A stretch of DNA of 64,000 nt from Botryococcus braunii (GCA_002005505.1 KV908400.1:275003-339002), one strand, 5' to 3'. Positions 1 to 11,951 are shown, counted from the stretch's first letter. Translations and numbers: made by a program. Notes: generated from the letters alone by a model not told the origin.

Positions 1-165
1 GAGAGAGGAGAGAGAGAGAGAGAGAGAGGGAGAGAGGAGGAGAGAGAGAGGGAGAGAGAGAGAGGGGAGGGAGGAGGGGAGGGAGAGGGGAGAGAGAGGG
101 AGAGGAGAGGGAGAGAGAGAGAGAGAGAAGAGAGAGGAGAGGAGGAGAGAGAGAAACACACACAG
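1..165. repeat. GA-rich purine microsatellite
   Basis: Almost pure purine tract of GA dinucleotides broken by G runs, ending in a short CA/GACA stretch. Equivalent purine or CA/GA tracts precede copies B (10614-10768) and C (37455-37628), so this tract probably marks the left border of copy A. The array may continue to the left of the window. Confidence 0.9.
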
Positions 166-378
166 ACACAGAGAAGAGGTACTCACGGGAGGAAGGGAGG
201 AAGGGAAGAGAGGCGAGTCCGTACTTTGGTGAGTACTCGTGACAATTTCAAACCAGGTTGGTGTGATAGCTCTTGCATAGCGCTCATGCCAATAACCAAA
301 AACAAGTTAAACACATAAGCGTGTTGTTTACAGAAGTGCATGGACCAGATTCCATTTACCGTAAACATGCAGACACTC

Positions 379-406
379 CCCAGGCTGACTTACAAGTCAG
401 CCTGGG
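379..406. other. Conserved hairpin (copy A)
   Basis: A 13-bp perfect stem with a 2-nt loop (AC). Copy C has the same hairpin at 37846-37873 with an 11-bp stem and a changed loop. No flanking gene makes this a terminator; its role is unknown. Confidence 0.7.
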
Positions 407-1671
407 AGAGCTACTATGTAGTAGCCCACACGGGCTCCCCACTTATGGAATATGAGCATATTATGATATAAGCATATGGACATAATTATGGAACATAATA
501 ATGGGGGTTTTAAACTGACTTTAAGGAGCATATCTATGATGGCGTGCCAATCATAGTCATTGTGCACATGGATCGCCTTACCAAAAATGCTGACAAGAAT
601 ACGAGGAAAATGAGCTGTTCAGCAACATCAAACATCATGGGGCATTACATCAACCCATTCAGCACAAGCAACAACCCATTCAGCAACAAATCGTTCCCAA
701 ATGCTGGCACGAATGAGCCAGCCCCGACAGATAGATTTAAAAGCATTATGGGAAGGACAAAAGAATAGATATATTCAATTGCCTTTCCCTTCCTGCTTTA
801 AATGTATCCTTAAAATATTTGGAAGGAAAGGAAAAGAAACAACGACCAATCCCCTTCCCTTCCAGAAGGAAAGAGGAAGGATCTTCACTTGCCTTTCCTG
901 TCCTTCCCAGTCTCTTGAGAATGAAGTTGAAGCAGGAAAAGAAAGGCAAAGGAATGGAAGTGAAGGGAATGGGTCTTGCTGTTCAAAAGCCTTTTGATTT
1001 CAATCAACACAAGGAGAAGGGCAGCTGTACAGATCTGGGTGTATACATGCGAGGAAAATCAAGGAGGCGAGGGACCACCATTTCTGCTGAACATTAGCAG
1101 AGATATGAGTGAAATTGATGAAGTAGTACATGGCAGCTTTGGAGAGCAGAGGCTGGAGAGCAGATCTTCTGGTCATGGTGGGTGTTTGTCATGGTGGGTA
1201 CGCACTTGAAAGCCAACAATGACGGGGGTAGAGGAACTGGGGGAGGTGCTGTCCGTGCATCCCCCAACCCACAATCGCACACCCGATATGGCTGGCCAAA
1301 GCACACCAACCCCATGCTCTTAGCATGTCACTGGCGACAAATCAAGAATCAGCTGTCAACTTTGAAAATGGTCCAGTGCCCCGTCAACAAAGTTTTTGAA
1401 TGATGTGGGTCAGTGTCTCCTTTGCCTGTTAGCGGCGAACAGCATTAATGGTTACTGCTTCAAGCATTGACGCATAGCAATACTGGTTACCTGTTCATCT
1501 TTCCTTCCACTGCCTTCAGGTCAGTGTGGGTAAAAGTAACTAATCCTTCCTTCACAGTTCAGTCACTATGAAACAAGTAGTGTGTCCCTATAAAACACTG
1601 ATCAATCAGGTGGTGAGGGTCCCTATCTACGACTTTGACATTTCTTGGCAATCAAGCGCAGGCGCCGGCAG

Positions 1672-1947
1672 GATGGGGTTTTCATAATCCTTTCAGAGTA
1701 AGTTGTGCGGCATGAGTTGAGGCAATGGAGATGTAAGGATCCTGGAGATCTGAGTCTAAGAGGGGGGCTGAGGGGGGGGGGGGGGGGGAGAAGGCTGTGC
1801 TTAAGGTGGAGGATTGAGGGGGAAGTGTGGGGAATGGGGATTCAAAAAGGATTCTGCAGACATGATGCAACGATAGCAAGCTCGTGCAGGGACAACGTAA
1901 ATGTGAAGCTTCTTGCTTCTTGAGGGGTTCTTGAAAAGCTGATGGGG
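1672..1947. mobile_element. Copy A-specific 262-bp insertion with direct repeats
   Basis: Copies B and C run continuously from the GCCGGCAGGATGGGG block into the sequence that copy A resumes only at 1941. The extra DNA (1679-1940) is flanked by the 7-bp direct repeat GATGGGG (1672-1678 and 1941-1947), as expected of a target-site duplication. It has a long G run and no recognisable coding sequence or terminal inverted repeats. The element type is unknown, and a local rearrangement is an alternative. Confidence 0.4.
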
Positions 1948-2019
1948 GACTGGTCAGGCAGAAGACGGCCCTTTGGACATTGAGCTGAAAAATTCACAAC
2001 TAGGGTCCACCATCACAAG

Positions 2020-2160
2020 TAAAACCACCATTGATATCCCAGACAATGACAGAAGAGGGGCCTCACCATCCCAAGTCGTGCCACCCTTTATATCCCAGGC
2101 AACGACAGAAGAGGGGTCCCACCATCCCAAGTCGCGCCATCATCCCAGGCAATCACAGAT
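2020..2160. repeat. Minisatellite, short allele (copy A)
   Basis: Imperfect tandem repeats of roughly 50 bp around the core CCCAGGCAAYGACAGAAGAGG followed by a CACCATCCCAAGTCG block. About three to four units here, against about ten in copies B (12655-13145) and C (39950-40345). The repeat gives spurious open frames on both strands. Confidence 0.75.
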
Positions 2161-2454
2161 CCGCCGAGGCGGCCATACAGGGGGGACAGTGAACTGCTTT
2201 CATTTGCAGGCGGGAGCGGCTTCCGTGGCAGCTGCATCCGCGATGGGCCTGCCGCATTCCAGCTCCCCTCCAAAACCCCTGCTGGAAACTCGTACACACC
2301 TTACGTCGTGCAAAGCCCATTGTGCTCGATGTGGGGGAACACTAGACCTGTGAGCACATTGTACTACCACAGCGTCTGTGAGAGGAGCGCAGTGAGTGTG
2401 ATAGCAGTACTGACTCTACCGCAGTGCTGAAGTAAGGAGGGAGGGAGCGACAGA

Positions 2455-2958
<504 letters not shown>

Positions 2959-3113
2959 AGACCAAGATAGTGCCAGGGGTGTGGGTTATAACTCTACTAA
3001 AGAATTTCACGCTCAGATCTGAGCCCCTATACGGCATCATCAGTTCTAATATGCAAGGCAAGGGAGCTCAGCCACTGACATCCTTCTAAAAGATATATGC
3101 CTGTTGTTTTCAC

Positions 3114-4790
3114 CGGCAGAATTTGACAGGCCGCCGTATACACTTTTGCCCGGGCCGCTAGGATCTGTTTTGGGGATGCCGCTGGTTGTCAAATCCTGTA
3201 CCGCAGCGGGATCTGCTTGCATCAGCAGCCGCCCGTCATGTGCCTATCACCACAGCTTGAACACATGAGTCCACAAATTCAGTCAAGATGTGCATGAGAT
3301 TCGAATGTTGCTTAGTACCCAGACGAGTGTGCGTATAACAGCAAGACACCAGTATGCAGTACAGTTCTGTACATGCCACATGAGGAATAATGTAGCACCC
3401 CATTCCTGGAAAGGTCACATGCAGTTGTTTGGGATCTGAACATTGAAAAGCCACCACCATTTGATGTTTGATGCAAATTTGAATGCATGTTGCTTGCGTG
3501 TGATATTGGGTCGCTCTCCGGTGGTTTGGAAACTCATGTCTCCAAATTCGAGACATGAATTTTAGACAAATTTGGGTTAACTGTTATGGAATGCATGGGT
3601 TCATGAGCCACCAGTCCTCACACATCTGAGAACTAGCAAACCGTAGAGGTGTTTCATGGAATCTGAAGAAAGCTTAGTCATGTGAGAGCTGTAGAGCTTC
3701 AGATACCCCTTGTTGCAAGTGCAATTTGATCATGATCTATTGGGTTGTAGCTTGCCAACTTCAACAAGTGTTGGGCCTATCACTACTCCAAAAATACTAG
3801 TGCATGGGCTTTATCTGTCAGTGTGACGTTATCAACGAGCACTCTGATGTTTCTACTGTTACCAGCTTGGTAGTCGGATCTTTCAAGAGATCCGACTACT
3901 ATTTGTTTTCTCATCTTGCAAACTTGTTTCTCATCCTCAAAATGGTTTGCTCCAGAGTTGGAGTTCTGGTTTACACATGTTACTACTCCATGTGTCACTG
4001 CCGAAACCTAGAGTTTTAAAACAAGGACCAGTTGCATGCGTACAATTCCTTCCAAGAATTGAACGCAGCAGGTTGGCCATCAATGAAACTGGGATTGTTC
4101 CAGGACATACAGCAAACCTGGCACTCGTCTGTACAATCTATGTCATGACGTGATCACGACAGTTGGCTCCCAACCATGGGCCGCAGCACAAAGTTCAACC
4201 CAGAGTGCCATTTTTAAGTGGTCCGTGCTCAAGTATAGTTCGTACTTAGCAACTAGTTCAAATGACACATATTTGCGACCATAAGGGGCATGTATGTGAA
4301 GTGTGTAGTTTTACAATGTGTGCACAGTTCTTAGAACGAAAATCTGTGACGTCAATTAGAAAGGCGGTCGAATTTTCTTTCGGTGTATACAAGATTTGAA
4401 CAGCGAAACGCTTGACGAGCTGACCTTCAAGAACGACGTAGAGGCTAGGGTAGAGGCTCCTCACCAAGAAAGGACTTGCAGAGGAAGGACTCGGATCCAT
4501 GGTCATTCCAGTGGGAAGTGTGAAAGCAAGGAAAACTGCCAAGCTAGGTACCGCACTTAAACGTGCCCGCTTTGGACTCGTGAGGTGTATCATTTTCCCG
4601 CCTCGGCGATAACTGCAACGCTTCCGCCCACAGCAAATAAATATTTGGCGCATTCTACCAACCTATCCGTAGCATATTTTACCTGGAAGTGATGTCCAAT
4701 TCTCATTTCTATCGGGGACAAGTAAACGGTTTGATATCCTCTCAAACGGGTTGCCCGGGCACTACGACTCGAACTCAACTTGGGCCGGAG
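3114..4790 (-). pseudogene. Candidate spliced gene of unknown function, copy A (decayed)
   Basis: Several minus-strand stretches look protein-like and are conserved in copy B: about 4680-4790 (ending RIGHHFQ before a GTAAAA donor), 4260-4560 (containing PTGMTMDPSPSSASPF and LIDVTDFRSKNCAHIV), 3790-3960 (VVGSLERSDY), 3560-3740 (QGVSEALQLS) and 3114-3550. No stretch matches a family I recognise. Copy A has an in-frame stop within the QGVSEALQLS segment where copy B encodes Tyr, suggesting decay. The last segment ends at a GTGAAAAC donor-like site. Exon joins cannot be proved without transcript data. The whole could also be an unrecognised transposon. Confidence 0.3.
3870..3899. other. Perfect hairpin (copy A)
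   Basis: A 12-bp perfect stem GTAGTCGGATCT / AGATCCGACTAC with a 6-nt loop TTCAAG. It is conserved base for base in copy B at 15116-15145 and lies inside a protein-like minus-strand stretch. Confidence 0.7.
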
Positions 4791-5297
4791 TTGGGTAAGG
4801 GACTGACGGGAGTTATTCAGAACTCACAGGCAGTAAACATGCGCGATATGCCCTGAAAAGTTGTGATGGTAGACAGTGAGGTGGATGCTTTCCGCCCAAG
4901 ATCCAACCAGCGTAAGATTCAAACATTCAGTGATCAGAAATGCGTTTGTTGTAAAACTGTATTGCAAACAATGTTAATCAAGTAGATTGCTTCAAAACGG
5001 GGTGCACTTCGGGTTGTTACGCCTTCCTAGATCTGGATCTAGGTGTAGCGACATGGTAATTTGTGTGTCCCCATCATTCACAAGCCGAAGGAACACAGCA
5101 GCAAGATGTCGTCATAAGTGTCATATTGAAGTGAAGTCTTTATGCGCCAGTAGACGAGCCGCAGCGATGGATCAATGCACAGCAGGTCTGGCCTTCCCCG
5201 CCATGTTTAAATGGCGATCACATGGCTGGGTCACCGCACGTGGCTGTTTTCAGATGCTACCGAAGCTGTCGCACCGTGCGCTCAAATGCCCGGTGGC

Positions 5298-5332
5298 CGT
5301 CAGGGGATTCGATGAAATGGAGTCCCCTGACG
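5298..5332. other. Hairpin (copy A)
   Basis: The left arm CGTCAGGGGA pairs with TCCCCTGACG across a 15-nt spacer. The same structure is at 16549-16583 in copy B, with one arm mutated near its end. Confidence 0.6.
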
Positions 5333-5416
5333 TCTTCCGCACAAAACCTCCTACCTCAGTTCTACTACAATAGATGAGTCCTAGTCAGTCAATTTAGGGA
5401 CACAAATTGCCCGCCT

Positions 5417-5463
5417 AAACACCATAGGAACTTCCTACGGTGTTTCACTCATGTAACATGAGT
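5417..5463. other. Two adjacent palindromes (copy A)
   Basis: AAACACCATAGGAA-C-TTCCTACGGTGTTT (one mispaired base) is followed directly by the CTCATGT/ACATGAG palindrome. In copy B (16671-16718) the first stem is perfect and the second slightly longer. Confidence 0.65.
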
Positions 5464-5477
5464 AAATACTGTGTCTG

Positions 5478-5743
5478 CCAAAGAGAAAGAAAGACGGAAA
5501 AAATTACATCAACCCAGCCCAAAGATGAGATTCAGACGGATAAACCAACGGTATATGAGAAACTAGTTGAAATAATATTATGCTATAACACAGATAACCA
5601 TACTAATAACTGGATAATGAAAAATGGCCAAGTCACCGCCGCTGACACGCTTGACGGGCCTGGAATGCATCAAATATAAAATTAACAACCACAACCTGAT
5701 CCTCTTGCCAAATGAAATTACGTAGTGACCACGAGGGGGACAA
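5478..5743 (-). mobile_element. 3' remnant of the LINE seen intact-length in copy B
   Basis: The sequence matches 17013-17268 of copy B, which is the 3' UTR and last codons of LINE ORF2. Homology stops abruptly after 5743 and copy A jumps to flanking DNA beginning with the 29-bp sequence that lies left of the LINE in copy B. The simplest reading is one ancestral insertion before the duplication, followed by loss of about 4 kb of LINE body from copy A. Confidence 0.6.
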
Positions 5744-5746
5744 ACG

Positions 5747-5775
5747 AGAGATGCCCCTCCACAGTGAGCCTCGAG
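5747..5775. repeat. 29-bp putative LINE target-site duplication (right-side copy)
   Basis: The 29 bases starting AGAGATGCCCCTCC are identical to 16738-16766, which lies on the other side of the LINE in copy B. Each tandem copy keeps only one of the two flanking repeats. Confidence 0.55.
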
Positions 5776-5779
5776 GTTC

Positions 5780-6530
5780 CTACAGGACGCAAAAGGAAGG
5801 AATATTACATCCAGCCAGGACGGAAGGAAGGACGGGAAATCACATCCAGGAGCAGCTACGGGCCGGTGAAGAGGACGGCAATACAATGAATGACCCATGT
5901 CTAGCCAACTAAGGTCGCACAGCAAATGGGAGTGTTAGATAGCTCTCAAGTGCTCTAGTCACAGATTTGGCAACCCCTTGAAGGTATTCTTGCCACACAA
6001 GTGTTTGTGCAGATCGACTCCGTTGTTGAAAGAGATGCATATATGCAAATTATATAATTTGCTGCCGTAGATGTTGTACAGCCGAGCACGTGAACAAACG
6101 ATTATGCTCATCACAAACGAGCTCTAAGGAGCACCTCGTGCAAATCCTCTGGTCTCAAGGGATGCCCTGTTGTCTACCTTTATCAGTAGGAAGGACATGA
6201 CACCCTGATCTAAATTGCATAAAGGACCGCAAGGTACTATCAGGAAGGTGGAGTTTGAGCGCACTCTTACTTCGAGGAACATGAGGCGGACAAGTGGACA
6301 CCTTTGGTATCTGCAGAATAAGGCTTTAGGGGATGCAAAAAAGCGAAGGGAGATGTCTACGTCATCCCATATCATTCCGCTTTTACGACTTAAAAGGTCC
6401 TTTACGTGCGAAGTGTCAATTTTTAAGGCGCTATCAAACCGCAAGTGGGTAGCTATGTAGTATCCTAGTTTCGTAAGTTGTTGCATAAGGGTACCCAAAA
6501 ATGTTTCTCGGCCTTCTACCATTGCATAGA
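5780..6530 (-). pseudogene. Older degenerate LINE ORF2 C-terminus (copy A)
   Basis: Minus-strand translation gives a typical LINE ORF2 C-terminal region in two frames. One stretch (about 6300-6522) contains LSRKSGMIWDDVDISLRFF. It shifts frame into a stretch with FMQFRSGCHVLPTDKGRQQ, an in-frame stop, and then a CCHC zinc-knuckle signature CTRCSLELVCDEHNRLFTC, the usual end of L1-type ORF2. Reverse transcriptase and endonuclease are absent. Copy B keeps a shorter, further decayed version at 33190-33570. The element differs from the LINE at 17013-32990 and is older, being present in both tandem copies. Confidence 0.5.
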
Positions 6531-6954
6531 TTGTTTAAAATATACTTTAACAGGAAGGAGTATAGTTAAACTGAAAGTGCTGGCAACCGAATGCTTTATA
6601 AATATAAGCCCATCAAAGACCAACTCCTGCCATAGGCCAAAGTCTTTCGGTTGGGACTGTACATTTACATGTACGTTGCGCACAGTCCAAAACATTGCTG
6701 AACAGTCCACGACATTTGCACCTGCGCAATGTATCTGCAAAACAAGTGCACCTATAGCCTTGTGCTCGGACTCCTTCCAGTATGACAGAAATCTGTAGCT
6801 TTGCTTTTGTATTCACTTCCACTTAACATGCCTTTTTCGTTTCTGCCGAGATCCTCGAGGTGCGCACCCAATCTGGGCATTTAGTCTACTGTGCAAAAAC
6901 AAATTACCACATGCCGTTGTGGGTGGCGTGTCAAGACTTGTCAAGACTTTGAGC

Positions 6955-7312
6955 ATTACCACAAAATGACTGAATGTCATAAACATGTGTAATTACGTAA
7001 CAAGTACCAGTCATGCCTATGCAGTACCGGCAGTAGCTTGTAAGTACCATCAGTGCATATGCAGCACCGGCATTAATGATGCCTACTAATTAGCCGACCA
7101 CTTACTTTGCGGCTAAACCAATTGGCCATGTGGGCAGTACCACAAAATGACTGAGTGTCATAAATATGCGGAATCACATAATAAGTACCAGTAGTGCCTA
7201 TGCAGTACCGGCAGTACCTTATAAGTACCGTTAGTGCATACGCAGTACCGGCATTAATGATGCCTACTAATCAGGCCACTTACTTTGGAGCTAAACCAAT
7301 TGGCCATTCTGC
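6955..7312. repeat. About 180-bp direct tandem duplication
   Basis: 6955-7134 and 7135-7312 are diverged direct copies: both contain CCACAAAATGACTGA, the repeated AGTACCGGCAGTA-type motifs, ATTAATGATGCCTACTAAT and CTAAACCAATTGGCCAT. The segment lies in the 1.17-kb stretch unique to copy A. It has no coding potential. Confidence 0.8.
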
Positions 7313-7933
7313 AATTTCCCATGACTGCAATGAATTGCAATCAGGAGCATAAAAAGTGTAGGTGTGCATGACCCGGCACACGCGGAGATATTATGTTAAG
7401 TACAACAAAGACAAGCGGTGGAATCAGAGTAAGAACAGCTGCATGAACCTAGGACCCACTGACTCGTAAAAAGTTTATCTGGACTGAAATTGGGGCAAAC
7501 TCTAGATGAAGCAGCTGCAGAAAAGCATGGAAGTAGCCATGAAGCCAAGCCTTCTAAGCCCACAGCTTACACATCAAGCCCAAACATATACCAACTCATT
7601 CCAAGCCAACAACGAGCCGCAAGCTTGCAATTGCACAACCGAATCCTGAGCAGTGAGCCCACTACAAGCCCAACTAATCATCGGGATCAAGGCAAGACGC
7701 CCCCAGGTCAAAATGCCGATGCAGAACACATTATCTGCACTCAGTTCCCACACAAGCCTGCACGGTCAAGCCTTTGCAGGCATGCGCAACTGACCGCCCA
7801 GGAACAAGATCGTCTCCGTCTGTAGTCCAATCACGTGCACCCATGTGGGAGGCTCCACAACCCAAGTCTCTCAGAATGAAGAGTGCTACGAAGTCTGTTG
7901 TGTAGCAGCTCCTTCTGGCAAACCGCGAGGGCC

Positions 7934-10291
7934 TCATGTGCAGGAGCCAGTGGAGATGTAGGTGCACAGGGAGCTCCAGGACCGGATCTGGCCGCATGGC
8001 ACATCCAAGCAGGGTCTAGTGGCATTGTCACCGTCAGGGCGTTGGTTAATTGAACCGCAGCGCGCATACGTGGCCAGTGCCGACACATTGGTGAGCGTAG
8101 ACCAGCTGCCAGTGAAGGAGACAAAGCATTCCCCCGGCGTACCGATGCCGTCCGCCAACCGCCCGAGCCCGGCAAGGCTTTGGAGACCACCGAGTGCATC
8201 TCCCTTGATACCGTATCCTGCGCACACGAGGCTTTGAAGGAACTCCAAGTTTGGGATTTGCGCACCATTCCAATAAAAAAACGTCACTTGATAGGTCATC
8301 AGTAGCTTGGCCAGGCCAGTGCCTGGTAGGAGAGGGCCGCCGCCTCTGAAATGCATATTTGTCACAACCTCCAGCTTGGGAAAAATATCGATTGCCCAAG
8401 GAGTATATGCATCGTAGTAGAGTGCCAGGCCTCGCAGGATGGTCTGAACATTCTGGAGGCCCATGGCTTCTAGATGTCCGGCTACATATGGAGTGTTTTG
8501 CTCAGGACTGTTCGTCATGATGACCTCTATCGTCATGTTCACAGACCCGCATTCTGGGTATGGAAAGATATTGCGGCAAGTGCAGTCTCCATCGGGGCAC
8601 CTTCCGGAAGCGCAGGAGGCGAAGTTCCATTCGCAGAGTTCCATGCGACACGATCCAACTCCATCATAACCAATCCAAATTTTCATCTGTGCCCCGTCGG
8701 GCGACCAACACACTGCAAGAAGACCCCACCATGCCCCCGTCAATTCGATTGTCTCGAGGAACCTTGCATGCCGTGTTGAAATGGCCCTGGCTCTTACATT
8801 ATCTGCAAAGATCCACGAGCCATTTGCACAGTGTGGGAAGATCCCGCCGTCCCATTTCTATTGCAAAGCCTTCTGTTTGGTTCTTGGTGACAGGGTAACG
8901 TCCGGGTATTGTATGAAGGTCCCTTGTAGTCAGTGCCGGCAAAGATGCGCGTCGGTCCGTTGTAAGCCAGGTACCCTGCTGATGGTGCTTGTGCATGAGA
9001 GGCAAACTCCATGAATTGCAAGGCAGAGAGGTACCCAAGTGCGAGAGCACCAAGCCAGCACAACACACTTGAGCTTGCAAGTTTGACAGATCAACACCAC
9101 ACGCGCATGACAGGTCAGCACAGGATCCCCCTGATAGGTCAGCAGAAGAGTCTCGTGACAGGTCAGCACGAGACCCTCGTAAGACACACGTGGCAGCACA
9201 GGGCCCTCGTGGCAGCTAATCCAAAGACCCTTTTGTGACAGTGCTAAGCAAGAACCTCGTGACAGGTGAGAACAAGCCTCAAAGGGCCCTTAACAGCAGA
9301 AGCAGCAACTGCACTTACAAGGGGACGCTGGGGCTGGCAGCGGAGTGTTGGGGCACTCATCCACCCTTATTGTCGGCGGGGGCGGCGGGGGCCTCGGCAC
9401 CTGCCCATACCCCCCAGCTATGGCAGTGAGACACCAAGACGCTGCATTGTAGGAAAGGGGGGTGGGGGGACTGGGAGGTTGGCGTTTGAGTTGCGGGCCC
9501 GACATCAAGGTTTTGCCAACTTGGTGCAAGAATGCAGAGGGACCTGCTCACTGCCGACACAGGTATGATTTGCATGATTGCATTCTTAATCAGCGAGCAA
9601 TGAGTGCCGCAAGCACCAGCTACGTAACTGTCTTGGGGACACTGTGCCATGTCTCCAACAGGAGAGAGAGCGAGGAGAAGGGGGGTGGGGTGGAGGGGGG
9701 TCACCGGGGGGGCCGGGCGGGGCAGAGGCGGTGGCGGAGGTGGCTTGCGCGGAGGGGGATTAGGGGGAGGGGACCGCAGAGGCGAGGGGCTTGGCGGAGC
9801 CGGCGGGCTTGGAGGCGGTCGGCGCGGGGGAGGTGGAGGCGGCGGGCTTGGAGGCGGTGAGCGCGGGGGAGGTGGAGGCGGCCGGCTTGGAGGCGGTGGG
9901 CGCGGGCGAGGTGGGCGCGAGGGAGGTGGAGAAGGAAATACTGCGGGTGGTGAGCGTGGGGGAGGTGGAGGTAGCGGTGATAGGGGTGGCGGTGGGCTCG
10001 GAATGTCGGTCCAGAAGCCAATGGCAGTGAGGGCCACCAAATCCTGCGAGGAGACTCCTGCAAACGAGAAGATTCTTCCTGTGAAGGAGAACTGGCTCCC
10101 ACTGGGGGTACCGGCCCCGTAGGGACCCGGGGTGCGCCCGAAGCTGGTCAGAAGGTTAGCTGCTGCAGAACCTGGTCAAAGAAACCAGACGCTCCCACCA
10201 GCTCCTCCCCCGCCTGCAGTCGCACCTCCACAAAAGGGGCCCGGCCCCATGGAAAGCCCCGCGCTGCTCCCTCCCTCGATGAGTACAGCGC
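7934..10291 (-). pseudogene. Jacalin-like lectin / Pro-rich stalk / Cys-rich C-terminal protein, copy A
   Basis: The gene runs leftward. The first recognised exon begins after an AG at 10292 and encodes a jacalin-type beta-prism segment (VRLQAGEELVGASGFFDQ, then GPYG, FSFTGRIFSF, LTAIGFW) followed by a Pro/Ser-Pro stalk (about 9660-10010). A conserved stretch ends at a GTAAGT donor after 9319 (AIAGGYGQVPRP). Another ends at a GTAAGA donor after 8798 (WDGGIFPHCANGSWIFADN). The last exon, 7934-8712, starts after TTGCAG, has about 12 Cys, and ends STGSCT-stop. Jacalin domains bind mannose or galactose sugars, and such stalks are usual in secreted matrix glycoproteins. Damage: a 1-bp deletion near 10150 creates a stop in the lectin domain, and a TAG near 8855 replaces a CAG codon of copy B. 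No start or signal peptide was located. Sequencing error is possible. Confidence 0.55.
9100..9275. repeat. Intronic short repeat (lectin gene, copy A)
   Basis: Imperfect 25-30 bp repeats around GTGACAGGTCAGCA lie between two conserved exons of the lectin gene. A shorter version occurs at 35205-35340 in copy B. Confidence 0.55.
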
Positions 10292-10613
10292 CTGCCAGCA
10301 AAGCTATAACATTTCGAAAAAGATATCCCCCAGCTTCCTCTCGTCATCTAGACCTGGTGCGCACGATGAAACTTTCTGTGGTGTATCTGGGGCAAACATT
10401 CATTTGAATACTTTCCAAAACCCGGGAGGGGGGGGGGCTAGCAAATATTGCAGCAAATTCATACACGAACACAAATGTTAGCCAAGGCGTGAACAGAGCT
10501 GTTGACTACAAGAGCCCTGACCCCCCCACCGACCACTTCAAGCAGTATATGGTTATGCGAAATGCATAACCATGATTGAGGGTGACACACAGACAGACAG
10601 ACAGAGACACAAA

Positions 10614-10635
10614 CAAAAAAAAAAAAAAAAAAAAA

Positions 10636-10697
<62 letters not shown>

Positions 10698-10768
10698 AAG
10701 AGGAGAGAGAAGAAGAGGGGGGGGGAGGAGGAGGGGAGGAGAGGAGGAGGGAGGGAGGAGAAGGCTCA
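10614..10768. repeat. A-run plus GA/G purine tract between copies A and B
   Basis: Poly-A (about 20) followed by (GA)n and G-rich purine. It separates the lectin gene of copy A from the start of copy B. A perfect 10-bp stem hairpin ATGGTTATGC/GCATAACCAT lies just before it (10550-10573). Confidence 0.9.
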
Positions 10769-11951
10769 TGCAGTAAGAGCATTTGTCACAGAACATGCAC
10801 GCAGAACATTCAAGTCACCACCAACATCCAGCGAGAGCGCCACTATGTAGCCACAGGTCCACGAGATGAATGTCGATCACACTGGTGCTTAAACTGACTT
10901 CAGGCAGGCATATGAATGATGGCGTGCCAATCATTATCATTGTGCACATGGAGCGAATTACAACAAGATGCTGACGTGATTTAATGAAGGTTCGAAGATC
11001 AATGGGTCCGAGGAAATGTGCTGTACAGGAACATTCAACAATTGTGGGGCTTTACACCAACCCTTTTAGCACAAGCAACAAAAGCAACAACCACCAACCC
11101 CTTCCTTTCCAGATGGTAAGAGGAAGGATCTTTCCTTTGCTTTCCTGTTCGTCTCAGCCTCTTTCAAATGAACTGAAAACAGGAAGAGAAAGGCGAAGGG
11201 AACGAAATGAAGGGCAAGGGTCTTGCTCTTCAACCTCCTTTTGATTTCAATCTTCCCAAGGAGGAGGGCATGATGTACAGATTTGGGTGTATACATGCGA
11301 GGACAATGAAGGAGAGAGTGACCCACCATTTCTGCTAAGCATTAGCAGAGACATGAGTGAAATTGATGAAGTAATACATGGCAGCTTTGGAGAGCAGAGG
11401 CTGGATCTTCCGGCCATGGTGGGTGTTTCTTGAGGAAAGTGGGTGGGTACGCACCTGAAAGCCCACAATGACGGGGGTGGAAGAATTGGAGGAAGTGCTG
11501 TCCGTGCATCCCCCAAACCAAAATCGCACTCCGGATATGGCTGCCAAAAGCACCCCACCCCATGCTCTTAGCATAGCATTGGCGACGATTAAAGATCAGC
11601 TGTCAACTTCAAAAATGGTCCAGTGCCCTGTCAACCAAGGTTCTGAATGATCTGGCTCAGTGTCTTCTTTGCCAATTAGCGGCGAACAACATTAATGGTT
11701 ACTGCTTCAAGCATTAGCGCATAGCAATATTGCTTACTGCTTCATCTTTTCTTCCATTGCCTTCAGGTTGGTATGGGTTTGAATAGTTCATCCTCCCTCC
11801 ACACTTCAGTCACTATGAAACATGTATATGGAGTGGCAGGACGAGTTTCTCTCATGTACATCTCAATCCTCAATAAACAGGTTTTATACGTCCTGTAGTG
11901 CCAGTGCCACACTACATGTAGTGTGTCCCTATAAACCACTGATCAATCCTG

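Noticed and set aside
7490..7825. A 111-codon plus-strand frame downstream of lectin copy A.
   Set aside because: The corresponding region of copy B does not keep the frame, and the composition is not protein-like.
9649..10122. Gly-rich plus-strand protein.
   Set aside because: It is the antisense of the Pro-rich stalk; the conserved splice signals and lectin domain are on the minus strand.
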